This document shows, one piece after another, positions 1-9,700 of a stretch of 33,063 nucleotides of DNA. The stretch covers positions 1 to 33,063 of the forward strand of contig JANQJF010000026.1 of assembly GCA_028281765.1 (NCBI GenBank), written 5' to 3'. Under the pieces are notes generated by a model, which saw nothing but the letters and a program-made list of their open reading frames with translations, searched no databases and was not told where the DNA came from. Both the position numbers and the translations under genes were made by a program. How positions within the stretch are numbered: position 1 is the first letter of the stretch; each line of letters starts with the position of its first letter. This stretch comes from Planctomycetota bacterium (GTDB taxonomy: Bacteria; Planctomycetota; UBA1135; UBA2386).

Positions 1-68
1 TCGCTCGCGGCGTCCAATTCGTCAACGGATCCCCTGTCAAAGAAACCCCTGAGACGGAGGCCGCCTGA
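1..68 (+). CDS. C-terminal end of an upstream gene (partial)
   Basis: The reading frame starting at base 3 stays open to a TGA at 66-68 and ends in ARGVQFVNGSPVKETPETEAA. It is inferred to be the last 21 residues of a protein whose body lies left of the window. The acidic, proline-containing tail is typical of a C-terminus. The 'V-x-F-V-N-G-x-P-V-K-E' run is reminiscent of the tails of planctomycete DUF1501 proteins, but this is too short to name the family. The gap from 69 to 244 shows no gene; it contains a self-complementary CCCGGGCCCGGG at 139-150 but no convincing terminator. Confidence 0.4.
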   Translation, partial: ARGVQFVNGSPVKETPETEAA

Positions 69-244
69 TGAGTTTCCACACACATTGACGCGACCTCCGC
101 GCCGTGTCCCGAGTCCCGACCCGCTGAACGTGAACGCGCCCGGGCCCGGGTCCGAAAACGCGTCCCCACCCAGCCGCCGCAGCCCAGAACGATTTTTCTC
201 CACCGACCCCGTAACGTTCCCACGCCGCTCCTCCATCCCTCTCC

Positions 245-1876
245 GTGACCACCCCATCCCACTGCCCGACTTGCCAGGCCCCGCTACCTGAGTCCGGCCC
301 CCTCGCGACCCTCTGCGCCGCCTGCCTCTTCGGCTCGGCGCGCGCGCCCGAGCAGCCCGCGGCGGCCCGCGCCCCGCTGGATCTCGACGAACTCCGCCCG
401 CACTTCCTGGACCTGGACCTCGAATGCACGATCGGGCGCGGCGGCATGGGCGTCGTGCTCCGCGCACGGCAGCGCCGGCTCGATCGCCCCGTCGCGCTCA
501 AGCTGCTCGCGCCGAACGTCGCGGACGATCCCGACTTCGCGCAGCGCTTCGAAAGGGAGGCTCGCGCGCTCGCACGGTTGAGCCATCAGAACATCGTCGG
601 CGTGCACGACTTCGGCGAGGCCGGTGGGCACTTCTACCTCCTGATGGAGTTCGTCGAGGGCGCGAGCCTGCGCGACTTGATCCGCGACGGTCGCCTGACG
701 CCGCAGCGCGTGCTCCATCTCGTGCCACAGATTTGCACGGGGCTTCAGTTCGCGCACGAGCAGGGCGTCGTGCACCGCGACATCAAGCCCGAGAACGTCC
801 TCGTCGACACGCACGACAACGTGCGCATCGCGGACTTCGGCCTCGCGAAGCTCGTCGGTCGTGACGACTTCGGGATGACGCGTGCCAGCGAGGTCATGGG
901 CACGCCGGGATACATGGCTCCCGAGCAACTGTCGCGCCCGCTCGGCGTCGACCATCGCGCCGATGTGTTCGCGGTCGGTGTGCTGCTCTACGAGATGCTG
1001 ACGGGTGAGGTGCCACACGGTCGCTTCGCGCCACCTTCGGAGAAGGTGCCGATCGACCCGCGTCTCGACCAGATCGTGCTGCGCGCGATGGCCGAGGAAG
1101 CAGAGGACCGCTACCAGTCGGCGCGCGCGCTGCAGGACGAACTCGATGCCGTGGCCGGGCGGACTCCGGTGTCCGGCATCACGGCGGCGACGTCACGCAT
1201 CGCGCTCGCGCCGCTCGACGCGCGTGACGAAGCGTTCGCTGTGACGGGTGAGCTGTCGTGGTTCGGGGCGCTGCCGATGGGGGCGCTCCCGATCGTCTGC
1301 ATTTCGGTGCTCGGCGCGTGTGTGGGGCTGATCCTCAGTGGCCAGGCGCGGAACGTCACGCAGGACTGGTACACGCTGGCCTACCCGTTTGCCTATCTCG
1401 GCATCGTCGCGCTGCGCAGCGAGCCGCTCCGTCGAGCGGACATGGCCACGCGCTGGGGAATCGCGTTCGCCTCGTTCGGGGGCGCGATCGCGTCCGCGGT
1501 CATGGCGTCGATGCCGCGGCCGGCCGATCCGGTCGACATCGTGGGGCAGGTGTTCGCGTGTAGCATGCTGTTCGCGGCGCACGTGTTGCTCGAGCGATGG
1601 ATCCGTCGCTGTGATTGGTTGCACTTCGTGCTCGCGGCTGCGGTCGTCGGCGTCGCTGCCACGATGCACGGCTCGATCGATTCGCGGGGGGCGCGGCTCG
1701 CTTGGTACTTCTCGGTAGGGATGAGCGGCGCGCTGTGCGGGGCCAGTTTGGTCGGCATGCTCCCGGAGCTTGCCCTCGGCGACATCGGCCCGCGACTGCG
1801 GGCGGCGATGATGCGCGCGACTCTGCTCGGGTCGGGGCTCGGCGTGCTCTACGTGTGGCCGCACCTGTTCGGGTAG
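245..1876 (+). CDS. Membrane-anchored serine/threonine protein kinase with N-terminal zinc-binding cysteines
   Basis: This 543-residue Hanks-type kinase phosphorylates Ser/Thr on unknown partners. The N-terminus has a CxxC...CxxC knuckle (C7, C10, C24, C27). The kinase domain spans about 57-303. It has the glycine loop IGRGGMGVV at 63-71, invariant K86, HRDIKPEN (H177, D179, N184), DFG at 197-199 and an APE motif at 225-227, so it should be catalytically active. From about residue 335 to the end there are several hydrophobic segments, probably five to seven membrane passes, with no obvious PASTA or WD40 sensor. The start is GTG, chosen because it places the cysteine knuckle at the N-terminus; no Shine-Dalgarno is visible. 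The substrate is unknown. The membrane domain may itself sense a signal, or may only anchor the kinase. Confidence 0.92.
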   Translation: MTTPSHCPTCQAPLPESGPLATLCAACLFGSARAPEQPAAARAPLDLDELRPHFLDLDLECTIGRGGMGVVLRARQRRLDRPVALKLLAPNVADDPDFAQRFEREARALARLSHQNIVGVHDFGEAGGHFYLLMEFVEGASLRDLIRDGRLTPQRVLHLVPQICTGLQFAHEQGVVHRDIKPENVLVDTHDNVRIADFGLAKLVGRDDFGMTRASEVMGTPGYMAPEQLSRPLGVDHRADVFAVGVLLYEMLTGEVPHGRFAPPSEKVPIDPRLDQIVLRAMAEEAEDRYQSARALQDELDAVAGRTPVSGITAATSRIALAPLDARDEAFAVTGELSWFGALPMGALPIVCISVLGACVGLILSGQARNVTQDWYTLAYPFAYLGIVALRSEPLRRADMATRWGIAFASFGGAIASAVMASMPRPADPVDIVGQVFACSMLFAAHVLLERWIRRCDWLHFVLAAAVVGVAATMHGSIDSRGARLAWYFSVGMSGALCGASLVGMLPELALGDIGPRLRAAMMRATLLGSGLGVLYVWPHLFG

Positions 1877-1879
1877 CGC

Positions 1880-2411
1880 CTACGAAGCCAGGGTGCCTTC
1901 CCACGTCACGCGCTTCGGGTTGGCCTCGTCGTAGAGCACGCGCACCGCGCGCCCGTCCGATGCACACTGCGTCGCTGCGTCGACCGGTCGGCCTGTGAGC
2001 TTGCACGATGGTGCCCACGTCCGATTCGCGCCGACCGATTTCGTTGACGGTGACGACGTCGATCGCTCCGTAAAGCACTCGCACTTCGTCTCGTAAAGAT
2101 CTGGAGTGCGTGTCGCTCGCCGGTCCGGCGTCCATGCCCGCCACGGATGCGCGTCGGCGTCGCTCGCCCTGCCGTCGGATTCTCACGAAGACATTGGCAA
2201 ACCCCACGAACGCGCCGAGCGGCACCCCGAGGGCCCCTCCGACCAAGCGTGGGGAATCGGTGAGGAAGCTCGGCGGGGAATCACTGAACGACTCCGCGAG
2301 CCACGGTCCGACGAGGAACGCGCCGAGTAGCGCCCCGGCGAGCGCGCCGGTGGTTCCGGCGATTGCACCGAGGATCAGGACGGCGCGCATCATGTCCTTC
2401 GAGTCGTTCAT
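1880..2411 (-). pseudogene. Frameshifted small membrane-protein gene, tail resembling DUF3592
   Basis: From ATG at 2411 the frame reads MNDSKDMMRAVLILGAIAG, then two glycine-rich hydrophobic segments and an Arg-rich stretch, and continues with EVRVLYGAIDVVTV and SDVGTIVQAHRPTG. That frame then runs antisense through the kinase gene. Near 1985-2000 coding character moves to another frame, which reads GRPVDAATQCASDGRAVRVL, then YDEANPKRVTWEGTLAS, and stops at a TAG (1880-1882) just past the kinase stop. The tail resembles the end of DUF3592-type proteins ('G..VRVLYDP.NP.R'). The simplest reading is one gene broken by an indel, or two fused remnants. VRVLY appears in both halves, so a partial internal duplication is possible. 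A sequencing error cannot be excluded. Confidence 0.42.
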
Positions 2412-2566
2412 TCCATGATGATGGCACGAACGGGGTGAGCGTGACGAGCCTTCGCGGGATTCGTGGTCGCGCGAATGCGTACACAAACTCTCACGCCCTT
2501 CACCCCACATTGATGCGGACCGGCTTTCGTTCTCGGTTTTCCAAGCCCCCGGGCAAGAAACACCTG

Positions 2567-4921
2567 ATGACCAACACGCCATTCGCTCGCGCGACTGCGT
2601 TCGCACTCGTCCTGACGGCCGTCGCGAGCGCGCAGTCGCGCATCCAGTTCCTCCACGCTTCGGACCTCGAAGGTGGTATCGACGCCATCGCCGATGCGCC
2701 GAACTTCGCCGCGATCGTCGGCTTCCTCGAGGACGATGCCGCGACCGGCGGCACCCCTTCCGTGCTGCTCTCCTCCGGCGACAACTACATCCCCGGTCCG
2801 TTCTTCAACGCCGCCGCGCAGAGTTCGCTGCGAACGACGATCCAGGACACACTGTTCCCGAGCACGCCCACGAACTTTCGTGAAGGCGAAGGTCGCATCG
2901 ACATCTCGATCATGAACCTGATGGGGTTCGACGCCGCCGCCGTGGGCAACCACGAGTTCGACGTGGGTGCCGGCACGTTCGCGGGTCTCATCGGCACGGA
3001 CATCCGCGGCCCGGCGACGACGGACGTGCGCTGGCTCGGTGCGCAGTTCCCGTATCTGAGCGCGAACCTCGACTTCACCGGTGAGGCAGATCTCGATGCG
3101 CTGTTCACGGTCAGTCTTCTGCAGAACACCGCGTTTCAGTCGCCGATCACCGACCTGGTCGCGGCCGAGAACGCACCGAAGCTGGCGCGCGCGACGCTCG
3201 TTGAGCGCAGGAGTGAGCTGATCGGAGTCGTCGGCGCAACGACCCAGGTGCTCGAGTCCATCACTTCGAACGATGGCGTGTCGGTCATCGGTCCGACGTC
3301 GAACGACATGCCGGCACTCGCCGCCCTGATCCAGCCGGAGATCGACGCGTGCATCCTCGCGGGAGCGAACAAGATCCTCCTCATCAGCCACCTCCAGCAG
3401 TTCGCGCTCGAGCAGGCGCTCACGCCGCTGCTGAGCGGTGTCGATATCGTCTTCGCCGGTGGCTCGGACACGATCTCGGCGGACCCCCAGGACCGTCTGC
3501 GTTCCGGGGATACCGCTGACCAGCCGTACCCGCTGGTCACGACGAACCTCGACGGTGACCCGGCGCTGATCGTCAGCACCTCGGGTCAATACAAGTACGT
3601 CGGCCGCCTCGTCGTCGACTTCGACGCCAGTGGCATCGTGGTCCCGGGAAGCGTCGACCAGATCGAGTCGGGTGCGTTCGCGACGGACGCGCAGGGCGTG
3701 ACCGACTTGTTCGGCGCGACCGATCCCTTTGCGACTGCGGGCGCGCCGGCCGACGTGAAGACTTTGACCGACGCGGTCAGCTCGATCGTGACCGCCGCGG
3801 ACGGCAACGTCTTCGGTCGCACCGACGTGTTCCTCGAAGGTCGCCGTGGCGCGGTGCGCACGGAAGAGACCAACCTGTCTTCGCTGACTGCGGACGCGAA
3901 CCTGGCGCTCGCCCGCCAGTTTGATCCGAGTGTCCTCGTTTCGCACAAGAACGGCGGTGGCATCCGTGCTCCGATCGGGACGATCGATCCCGGTTCCGGC
4001 GCGACGGGCCCGACCTCGGCCAACCCGCTCGCCGGCAAGAATGCAGGCGACGTGTCGCAGCTTGACATCGAGAACACCCTGCGATTCAACAACGGTCTAA
4101 CGCTGATCACCGTGACGCGCGCACAGCTCAAGGAAGTCATCGAACACGCTGTCGCCGCGACTGCGGTTGGCGCGACGCCGGGCCAGTTCGGTCAGTTCGC
4201 CGGCGTCTCGTTCAGCTTCGATCCGGCCCGCGAGGCGGGCGATCGCGTTCGCTCTGCGTCGCTGACGCAGCCGGGCGTCTTCATGCCGAACTTCATCGTC
4301 GACGGCGCCGTCGTCGGAACCTCCCCGATCCGCATGGTCACTCTCGACTTCCTCGCCGGCGGTGGCGACGACTACCCGTTCGAAGACTTCCTCACGGCGA
4401 ACCCCGGGTTCGCGAACCGCGTCGACCTCGAAGGCGCGTCCGGCGTCCCCGCCGGCGTCGCGAGCTTCGCGACCGACGGCTCCGAGCAGGACGCGCTCGC
4501 GGAGTACTTCGCGGCCAACTTCGCGACGAGCCCGTTCGCCAAGCGGGACGCGTCGATCCAGGACGACCAGAGAATCCAGCAGATCGGCACGCGTCCGACG
4601 CACCCGATCGACGCCGCGACGCCCGGCGTCGTGACCTTCGGGGTCAACGGCGCTCCGAACAGCCTTGTCTCGATTGCGCTGGCGGTGCAGGCTGCGGAGC
4701 TCCAGACGAGCCTCGGCCTCCTCGGAGTCTTCTCGCTCGGCGTGCAGGGCACGCCCGTCCCGGTTGCGTTCACCGACGCGAACGGCGAGATGACGCTGCC
4801 GATTCCGGTTCCGCCGGGTCTGATGCTCGAACTCACGAGTCAGGCGGTCGTGATCAACCCGTTTGGCCCGAGCGGCATCGCGATCCACACGACGGAATCG
4901 ACGACGTTCATCGTGCAGTGA
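2567..4921 (+). CDS. Secreted 5'-nucleotidase-like metallophosphoesterase with C-terminal beta-sandwich domain
   Basis: The predicted 784-residue exported enzyme belongs to the UshA/5'-nucleotidase superfamily and would release phosphate from nucleotides or related esters outside the cytoplasm. A signal peptide covers about residues 1-22 (cleavage near ASA|Q), which is why the ATG at 2567 is preferred over earlier starts. The metallophosphoesterase domain shows HASDLEGG (H30, D33), SSGDN (D72), GNHEFD (N128, H129) and ISHLQQ. The 5'-nucleotidase C-terminal domain shows NGGGIR near 460 and the substrate-binding FLAGGGDDYPF near 600. The usual DxH is DLE here and the usual GHxH/GHxQ is GGSD near residue 300, so metal binding may differ. 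The last roughly 100 residues form a separate beta-rich domain ending TTFIVQ, shared with other secreted proteins in the window. No Shine-Dalgarno is seen. Confidence 0.87.
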   Translation: MTNTPFARATAFALVLTAVASAQSRIQFLHASDLEGGIDAIADAPNFAAIVGFLEDDAATGGTPSVLLSSGDNYIPGPFFNAAAQSSLRTTIQDTLFPSTPTNFREGEGRIDISIMNLMGFDAAAVGNHEFDVGAGTFAGLIGTDIRGPATTDVRWLGAQFPYLSANLDFTGEADLDALFTVSLLQNTAFQSPITDLVAAENAPKLARATLVERRSELIGVVGATTQVLESITSNDGVSVIGPTSNDMPALAALIQPEIDACILAGANKILLISHLQQFALEQALTPLLSGVDIVFAGGSDTISADPQDRLRSGDTADQPYPLVTTNLDGDPALIVSTSGQYKYVGRLVVDFDASGIVVPGSVDQIESGAFATDAQGVTDLFGATDPFATAGAPADVKTLTDAVSSIVTAADGNVFGRTDVFLEGRRGAVRTEETNLSSLTADANLALARQFDPSVLVSHKNGGGIRAPIGTIDPGSGATGPTSANPLAGKNAGDVSQLDIENTLRFNNGLTLITVTRAQLKEVIEHAVAATAVGATPGQFGQFAGVSFSFDPAREAGDRVRSASLTQPGVFMPNFIVDGAVVGTSPIRMVTLDFLAGGGDDYPFEDFLTANPGFANRVDLEGASGVPAGVASFATDGSEQDALAEYFAANFATSPFAKRDASIQDDQRIQQIGTRPTHPIDAATPGVVTFGVNGAPNSLVSIALAVQAAELQTSLGLLGVFSLGVQGTPVPVAFTDANGEMTLPIPVPPGLMLELTSQAVVINPFGPSGIAIHTTESTTFIVQ

Positions 4922-4934
4922 TTCGCGACCCGCG

Positions 4935-5018
4935 GTCACGCTCGAGCTGTTTGCGTCGCACGTTGCCCCGGGCGGCGGAACGGAGTTCACGCAGGCGGTC
5001 GGCTGGACGTGGCGGTAG
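4935..5018 (+). pseudogene. Possible remnant of a secreted-protein C-terminal domain
   Basis: Just after the phosphoesterase stop, in a different frame, the sequence reads VTLELFASHVAPGGGTEFTQ then AVGWTWR and stops at TAG 5016-5018. It has no start codon of its own. The pattern (hydrophobic strand, Pro-Gly-Gly turn, 'TQ/TN', final strand) resembles the final strands of the beta-sandwich domains that end other exported proteins here. It may be a leftover of a displaced or duplicated tail. The stretch is short and the case rests only on coding-like appearance. Confidence 0.22.
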
Positions 5019-5070
5019 CGGCGCCGTCTTGACCGGATAACGCGAGCGATCGCGGCACCGCGCGGGCATC

Positions 5071-6705
5071 ATGCTCGGCATGTTGCGTTCGCTCCTCCTC
5101 GCGATCCTCTGCGTCTCCTGTCTCGGCCCCGTTTCCGCGCCGGTCCCGCACTACGACCTCGTCGTCTACGGTGGCACGTCCGGCGGCGTCGTCGCCGCGG
5201 TCCAGGCCAAGCGTATGGGAAAGTCGGTTCTCTTGATCGAGCCGACGCAGTTCCTCGGCGGTTTGTCGACCGGCGGACTCGGCGCGACCGACATCGGCAA
5301 CAAGGCCGCGATCGGCGGCATCGCGCGGGAGTTCTACCGGTGCATCCGGAAGCACTACGCCGACGACGCGAACTGGAACTGGCAGAAGCGCGGGGAGTTC
5401 AAAGGCCGCGGCCATCGGCCGAACGAAGACGCGGCTTGGACGTTCGAGCCGCACGTCGCGACGAAGATCTTCGACGAGTTCGTGCGTGAGGCCGACGTGC
5501 CGGTCTGGTTCGGCGAGCGGCTCGACCGCTCGGGCGGCGTGACCAAGGTCAAGGGACGCATCGTGACGATGCGCTGTGAGAGCGGCCGCACGGTCAGTGC
5601 GCAGGTCTTCCTCGACGCGACCTACGAAGGCGATCTGCTCGCCGCCGCGGGCGTGTCCTACCGCGTCGGCCGCGAGGGCGCGGACGAGTTCGGTGAGCGC
5701 TACAACAGCGTCTGCACGAAGCAGGCGATCAAACACCAATTCACGAAGCGCGTGGATCCGTGGCGTGTGCCGGGCGATCCGTCGAGCGGTCTCCTGCCGA
5801 ACGTCCACAACGACGGTCCGGGCGAAGAGGGCTCGGCCGACCACCGCGTGCAGGCCTACTGCTTCCGTCTATGCGCGACCGACGTCCCCGAGAATCGCAT
5901 CCCGTGGCCCAAGCCTGACGACTACCGCGAGCTCGACTTCGAGATCTTGCTCCGCAACTTCGAGGCGGGGGACCTTCGCAAGCCTTGGCACCCAGTCCGG
6001 ATGCCGAATCGCAAGACCGACAGCAACAACAACTTCGCGTTCTCGACCGACTACCTCGGCGCGAACTACGACTACCCGGACGGCGACTACGCAACGCGCG
6101 AGCGCATCATCGCAGATCACCTGCGCTACACGCAGGGTCTAATGTGGACGCTCGCGAACCACGAGCGCGTGCCGGAAGTGGTGCGCAAGCACTTCTCGCG
6201 TTTCGGCCTCTGCAAGGACGAGTTCCAAGACAGCGACCACTGGCCGCGCCAGCTCTACATCCGCGAGGCGCGCCGCATGGTTGGGGAGGTCGTGATGACC
6301 GAGGCCCACTGCGAGAAGCGCGAGGTCGCCGAGCATGTCATCGGTCTCGCGGCCTACTCGATGGACTCCCACAACGTGCAACGCTACGTCGACGCCGACG
6401 GCTTCTGCCGCAACGAGGGCGACGTGCAGATCCACGGCATCAAGCCGTACGGGATCGCGTACGGCTCGCTGACGCCGAAGCGCGCGGAGTGCACGAACCT
6501 CCTCGTGCCCGTGTGCATGTCTTCGACGCACATCGCGTTTGGCTCGATTCGCATGGAGCCGGTGTTCATGGTACTCGGCCAGTCGGCGGCGACGGCGGCG
6601 GTGATGGCGGTGAATGCGGGGTGTGACGTGCAGGACGTCGACTACGCGAAGCTGCGGGAGAAGCTGCTCGCGGACGCGCAGGTGTTGGAGTGGGGCGGGA
6701 AGTAG
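5071..6705 (+). CDS. Exported FAD-dependent oxidoreductase (FAD_oxidored / Pfam PF12831 type)
   Basis: This 544-residue flavoprotein begins with a hydrophobic export signal (about residues 4-22; C17 could be a weak lipobox cysteine), followed by YDLVVYGGTSGGVVAAVQAK. There GGTSGG (34-39) is the dinucleotide-binding glycine loop and E57 at the end of the second strand should bind the adenosine ribose. FLGGLSTGGLGATD follows, typical of this family, which is often annotated as FAD-dependent oxidoreductase or 'xanthan lyase' in planctomycetes. The C-terminal MEPVFMVLGQSAATAAVMAV is the usual flavin-side helix. The substrate is unknown. ATG 5071 and ATG 5080 are both possible starts; the second would follow CATGCT by 4 nt. 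The gene converges on a haem protein across a 43-bp gap holding a hairpin. Confidence 0.85.
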   Translation: MLGMLRSLLLAILCVSCLGPVSAPVPHYDLVVYGGTSGGVVAAVQAKRMGKSVLLIEPTQFLGGLSTGGLGATDIGNKAAIGGIAREFYRCIRKHYADDANWNWQKRGEFKGRGHRPNEDAAWTFEPHVATKIFDEFVREADVPVWFGERLDRSGGVTKVKGRIVTMRCESGRTVSAQVFLDATYEGDLLAAAGVSYRVGREGADEFGERYNSVCTKQAIKHQFTKRVDPWRVPGDPSSGLLPNVHNDGPGEEGSADHRVQAYCFRLCATDVPENRIPWPKPDDYRELDFEILLRNFEAGDLRKPWHPVRMPNRKTDSNNNFAFSTDYLGANYDYPDGDYATRERIIADHLRYTQGLMWTLANHERVPEVVRKHFSRFGLCKDEFQDSDHWPRQLYIREARRMVGEVVMTEAHCEKREVAEHVIGLAAYSMDSHNVQRYVDADGFCRNEGDVQIHGIKPYGIAYGSLTPKRAECTNLLVPVCMSSTHIAFGSIRMEPVFMVLGQSAATAAVMAVNAGCDVQDVDYAKLREKLLADAQVLEWGGK

Positions 6706-6739
6706 CGAAGCAGGGTGGCGTGCACCTCGCTTCGCCACC
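6705..6739. terminator. Hairpin between convergent genes, possible bidirectional terminator
   Basis: Between two converging genes, GGTGGCG (6714-6720) pairs with CGCCACC (6733-6739). An alternative stem pairs GCGAAGC (6705-6711) with GCTTCGC (6729-6735). The two stems share bases and cannot both form. There is no T-run, so termination would be non-canonical. Confidence 0.4.
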
Positions 6740-6748
6740 TCGCTCGGA

Positions 6749-9700
6749 TCAGCGCACGTGATCGATCCGCAGCGGGCCGATGCCCGTGCCAGCCGGGTTT
6801 CCGCCCTCGTTCTGCACCGAGAACGAGTAGCTGTTGTTCGTGGCCGGATCGAGGATCGTCGGGTCCGTGCTGCGCAGTCCGAGCACGAGCTGCACCGGCG
6901 ACAGGTAGGGGCCGCCGCACAACAGCGCGAACTGCATCTCGTCTTCCGTCTCGACGAAGCTCTCCCAGATCCGATCGCCGGCGGCGTTTGTGTGGATCGT
7001 CGGGAAGAGCGGGAGTCGCAAGTCGACCGACCCGCCGGTTCCGTCCTTCACTTCGATCGTCAGCAACGCCCCCGGGAGGATGTCGGTGCCCGTGACGCGG
7101 AAGCGCCGTGGCGGCTCGTGCTTGAGCACGGCCATGCCGAAGTCCGGTGCGATCGCCGTCTGCAGTGTCATCTTGGCGTCGATGCTCGGGCGGAAGGTGA
7201 ATCGTGGGACGCCGTTCTGATCGAACATCGGGTTGCGCTGCTGATCCAGGATCCAGTTGCGCTCCAGATCGCCGGCTTCCTCGTACTGTGTGGGCATCGC
7301 CATGGGCTCGAGCGTGAGGTTCGTCGGCGTCGATCCGGAGAACGTCGCGACGTTGCCGTCGAGGCTTGCGATCGTGCGGCCACTTCCGACCGGGACGGAC
7401 TGCACGACAACGGTCGCGCCTTGGTTGTTGACCATGCCGTTGAGCAGGCCGAAGCCCGCGTCCGCGCCGGTCTCTTCGTTCACGAACCGGCCGTCTGCGC
7501 CCATCGTGAGGTCATACCACCACCCCGAACGCACTCCGGCTGCATCCTCGACGTGGGCGACGAGGTCGCAGTTGGCTTCCTCGACCTGTTCGATCATTGC
7601 GCGCGTCACCGTCAGGTTGTCGGCTCCGGGGACGAACGTGTATGCGTGTCCGACGCGCGGCGCGACGCCGCTGTCGAGCGCGCGGACGAACGCGATTACG
7701 TCAGCCGCGGCGTCGAGGTCGACCTGGTCGAAGCCCTGGACGTTCTGGAAGTGCAGCAAGTTGGGGCCGAACTTTGCGGTCAGGTCGTTGACGGACTCGC
7801 GCTGCTTGTCGCCGATGGCGGCCCCCGAGTGGGTGATGCCGATGCGGCGCGTCCAGATCTGGTCTGACTCGTTCTGCGGTGGGACGATGTTTCCGAGTCG
7901 GATCACGGCCTCTCTATCGAACATGTGTCGGAGTGCGGCCGACTCGAGCGGTCCCGGGGAGCCGTTCGCGACTGCGTCGACGCCGCGGTTGTTGCTGCCC
8001 TCGGGCAGCGTGTGGCACATGGAGCACGAGTGGCCGGTGCCGTCGCTGCCGCTGAAGAAGATCTTCATGCCGTTCAGTTCACCCTCTGCGAGCGGGTCGA
8101 ACAGGTTCATCGCGTCGCCGCGCACGCCCCGGTGGCGCCGCGTCGGATCTTGTTCGGGGTTGGGCGGATGTCGAACCGTATTTACGAACTTGGTGAAACG
8201 GTCCATGTCGTCCGCCGGAAGTTGCGTCGCGTCCAGCAGGCCCTCGAACGCGCCGTTGAAGTTCTGGAACCGCGCTCGATCGCCGCGCCAGTGGTAGGGG
8301 GCGTTGGTGAACAGGTCCTGCGCTTCGCCGGTCACGGTGAAGTTCACGAGTCCGCGCAACGTCTGCGTGACCATGCGGAGCTTCTTGCCGGTGAAGTTCG
8401 TCGTGTCGGCTCCGGGTGGCAGCCCATCCTTGAAGGTCGGCGGAATCGGTCCGCCGTCCTGGGGTTCGCTCAGATCCCACGCGATGCCGTCGGTATGACC
8501 GTCGACGTGGCAGGACGAGCACGACACGGTTCCGTTGCCGGAGTGCTCACCGCTGTATAGGAAGTCGCGGCCGATCCGAATCGAGTTGAAGGTCGGGTCG
8601 TTCGCAAGCTGGAATCGCTCCAGCTCCGATGGGCTTGTTCCACCGACGTCGATGACCGAGACCGAGTTGTCGAGGGCGTTGAGGACGAACGCGATGCCCG
8701 GTTCGCCAGACGAGTTCGACATCTCGTTGGAGACGACGATCGAGCGCGGACCGGAGCGCGAGTAGTTGCGCTCTCCGCCGGCATCATCGTTGAAGACGTT
8801 GATGGCCACGCGTTGGACCGTCCAGCCACCTGGGGCGGTGTCGTCCGGAGTCAGGATGCCGATGCGATCCGAGCTGAAGGCCGTGACGATCACTTTCTGC
8901 AGCGCCCCGGTCGCCGAGTCTTCGAGCAGAGCGATGCCGGTGGGCTGGGCGAGTGCGTCGGGCTTGGGGACCCCGACGACGTCGGTCTGCGACTGCGCGT
9001 AGTCGCGATTCAGATTGAAGCTGGGTCGCGCCGCGGCGGGTGCCGGTGGGTTCGGGGATTCGGGGCGCAACGTCGGTGCACCGATCCCGATCAGGTCGAC
9101 CGACCAGAGCCAGCTCTCGACGAAGCCGGTTTCGACGGCAGCGAGATTCACTTCCGTCTCGACGTCATGGCGCGCCCGGGTGCCGACGACGAACATCCTG
9201 GAGCCGAACTGATCGATCGCCATCGCGTGGTGTGTCGTGCCCATGCCCCCGAAGTGCTTGTTGAGGTACGGCGACGTCGGCGTGAACAGATCGTCCTGCG
9301 CGGGATTCGAGACAAACGTGCCGTCGATCGCGTACATGTCGATGTCGAACAGCCCGTTCATGTCGGTGTCGTCCGCGTCCATCCGGTCGAGGATGTACAG
9401 CCGTCGGTCGCTTGCCCACTGCATGTAGCCGGGACTCTTCAGTGCGGTGAACACCGCGCCGGGTAGGCTCGGTTGCAGCAGCGCGCGCGGATCGATCTCG
9501 GACATGTCGTCCGCCAGTCGCGTCGTCACCGCATTTCGGCTGCGCAGCGTGATCGCGGCAATCTCCGGATTCGACAACGGCAAGAACGTGATGTCGCACG
9601 GTTCGTCGCCGACGGCGGTCGTGTACTCGAGCGACGCGCGAATCACCGCGTCGCCGGCCTGGTTGACGCCCGTGCTCGAGATCGAGACGCACGTCACCGA

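Noticed and set aside
139..150. Palindrome CCCGGGCCCGGG as a terminator for the first gene
   Set aside because: Self-complementary GC run without loop or T-run, 70 bp after the stop; common by chance at this GC content.
5028..5033. TTGACC as a -35 box for the FAD oxidoreductase gene
   Set aside because: No acceptable -10 hexamer at 16-18 nt; the CATGCT nearer the start is only a weak TANNNT variant.
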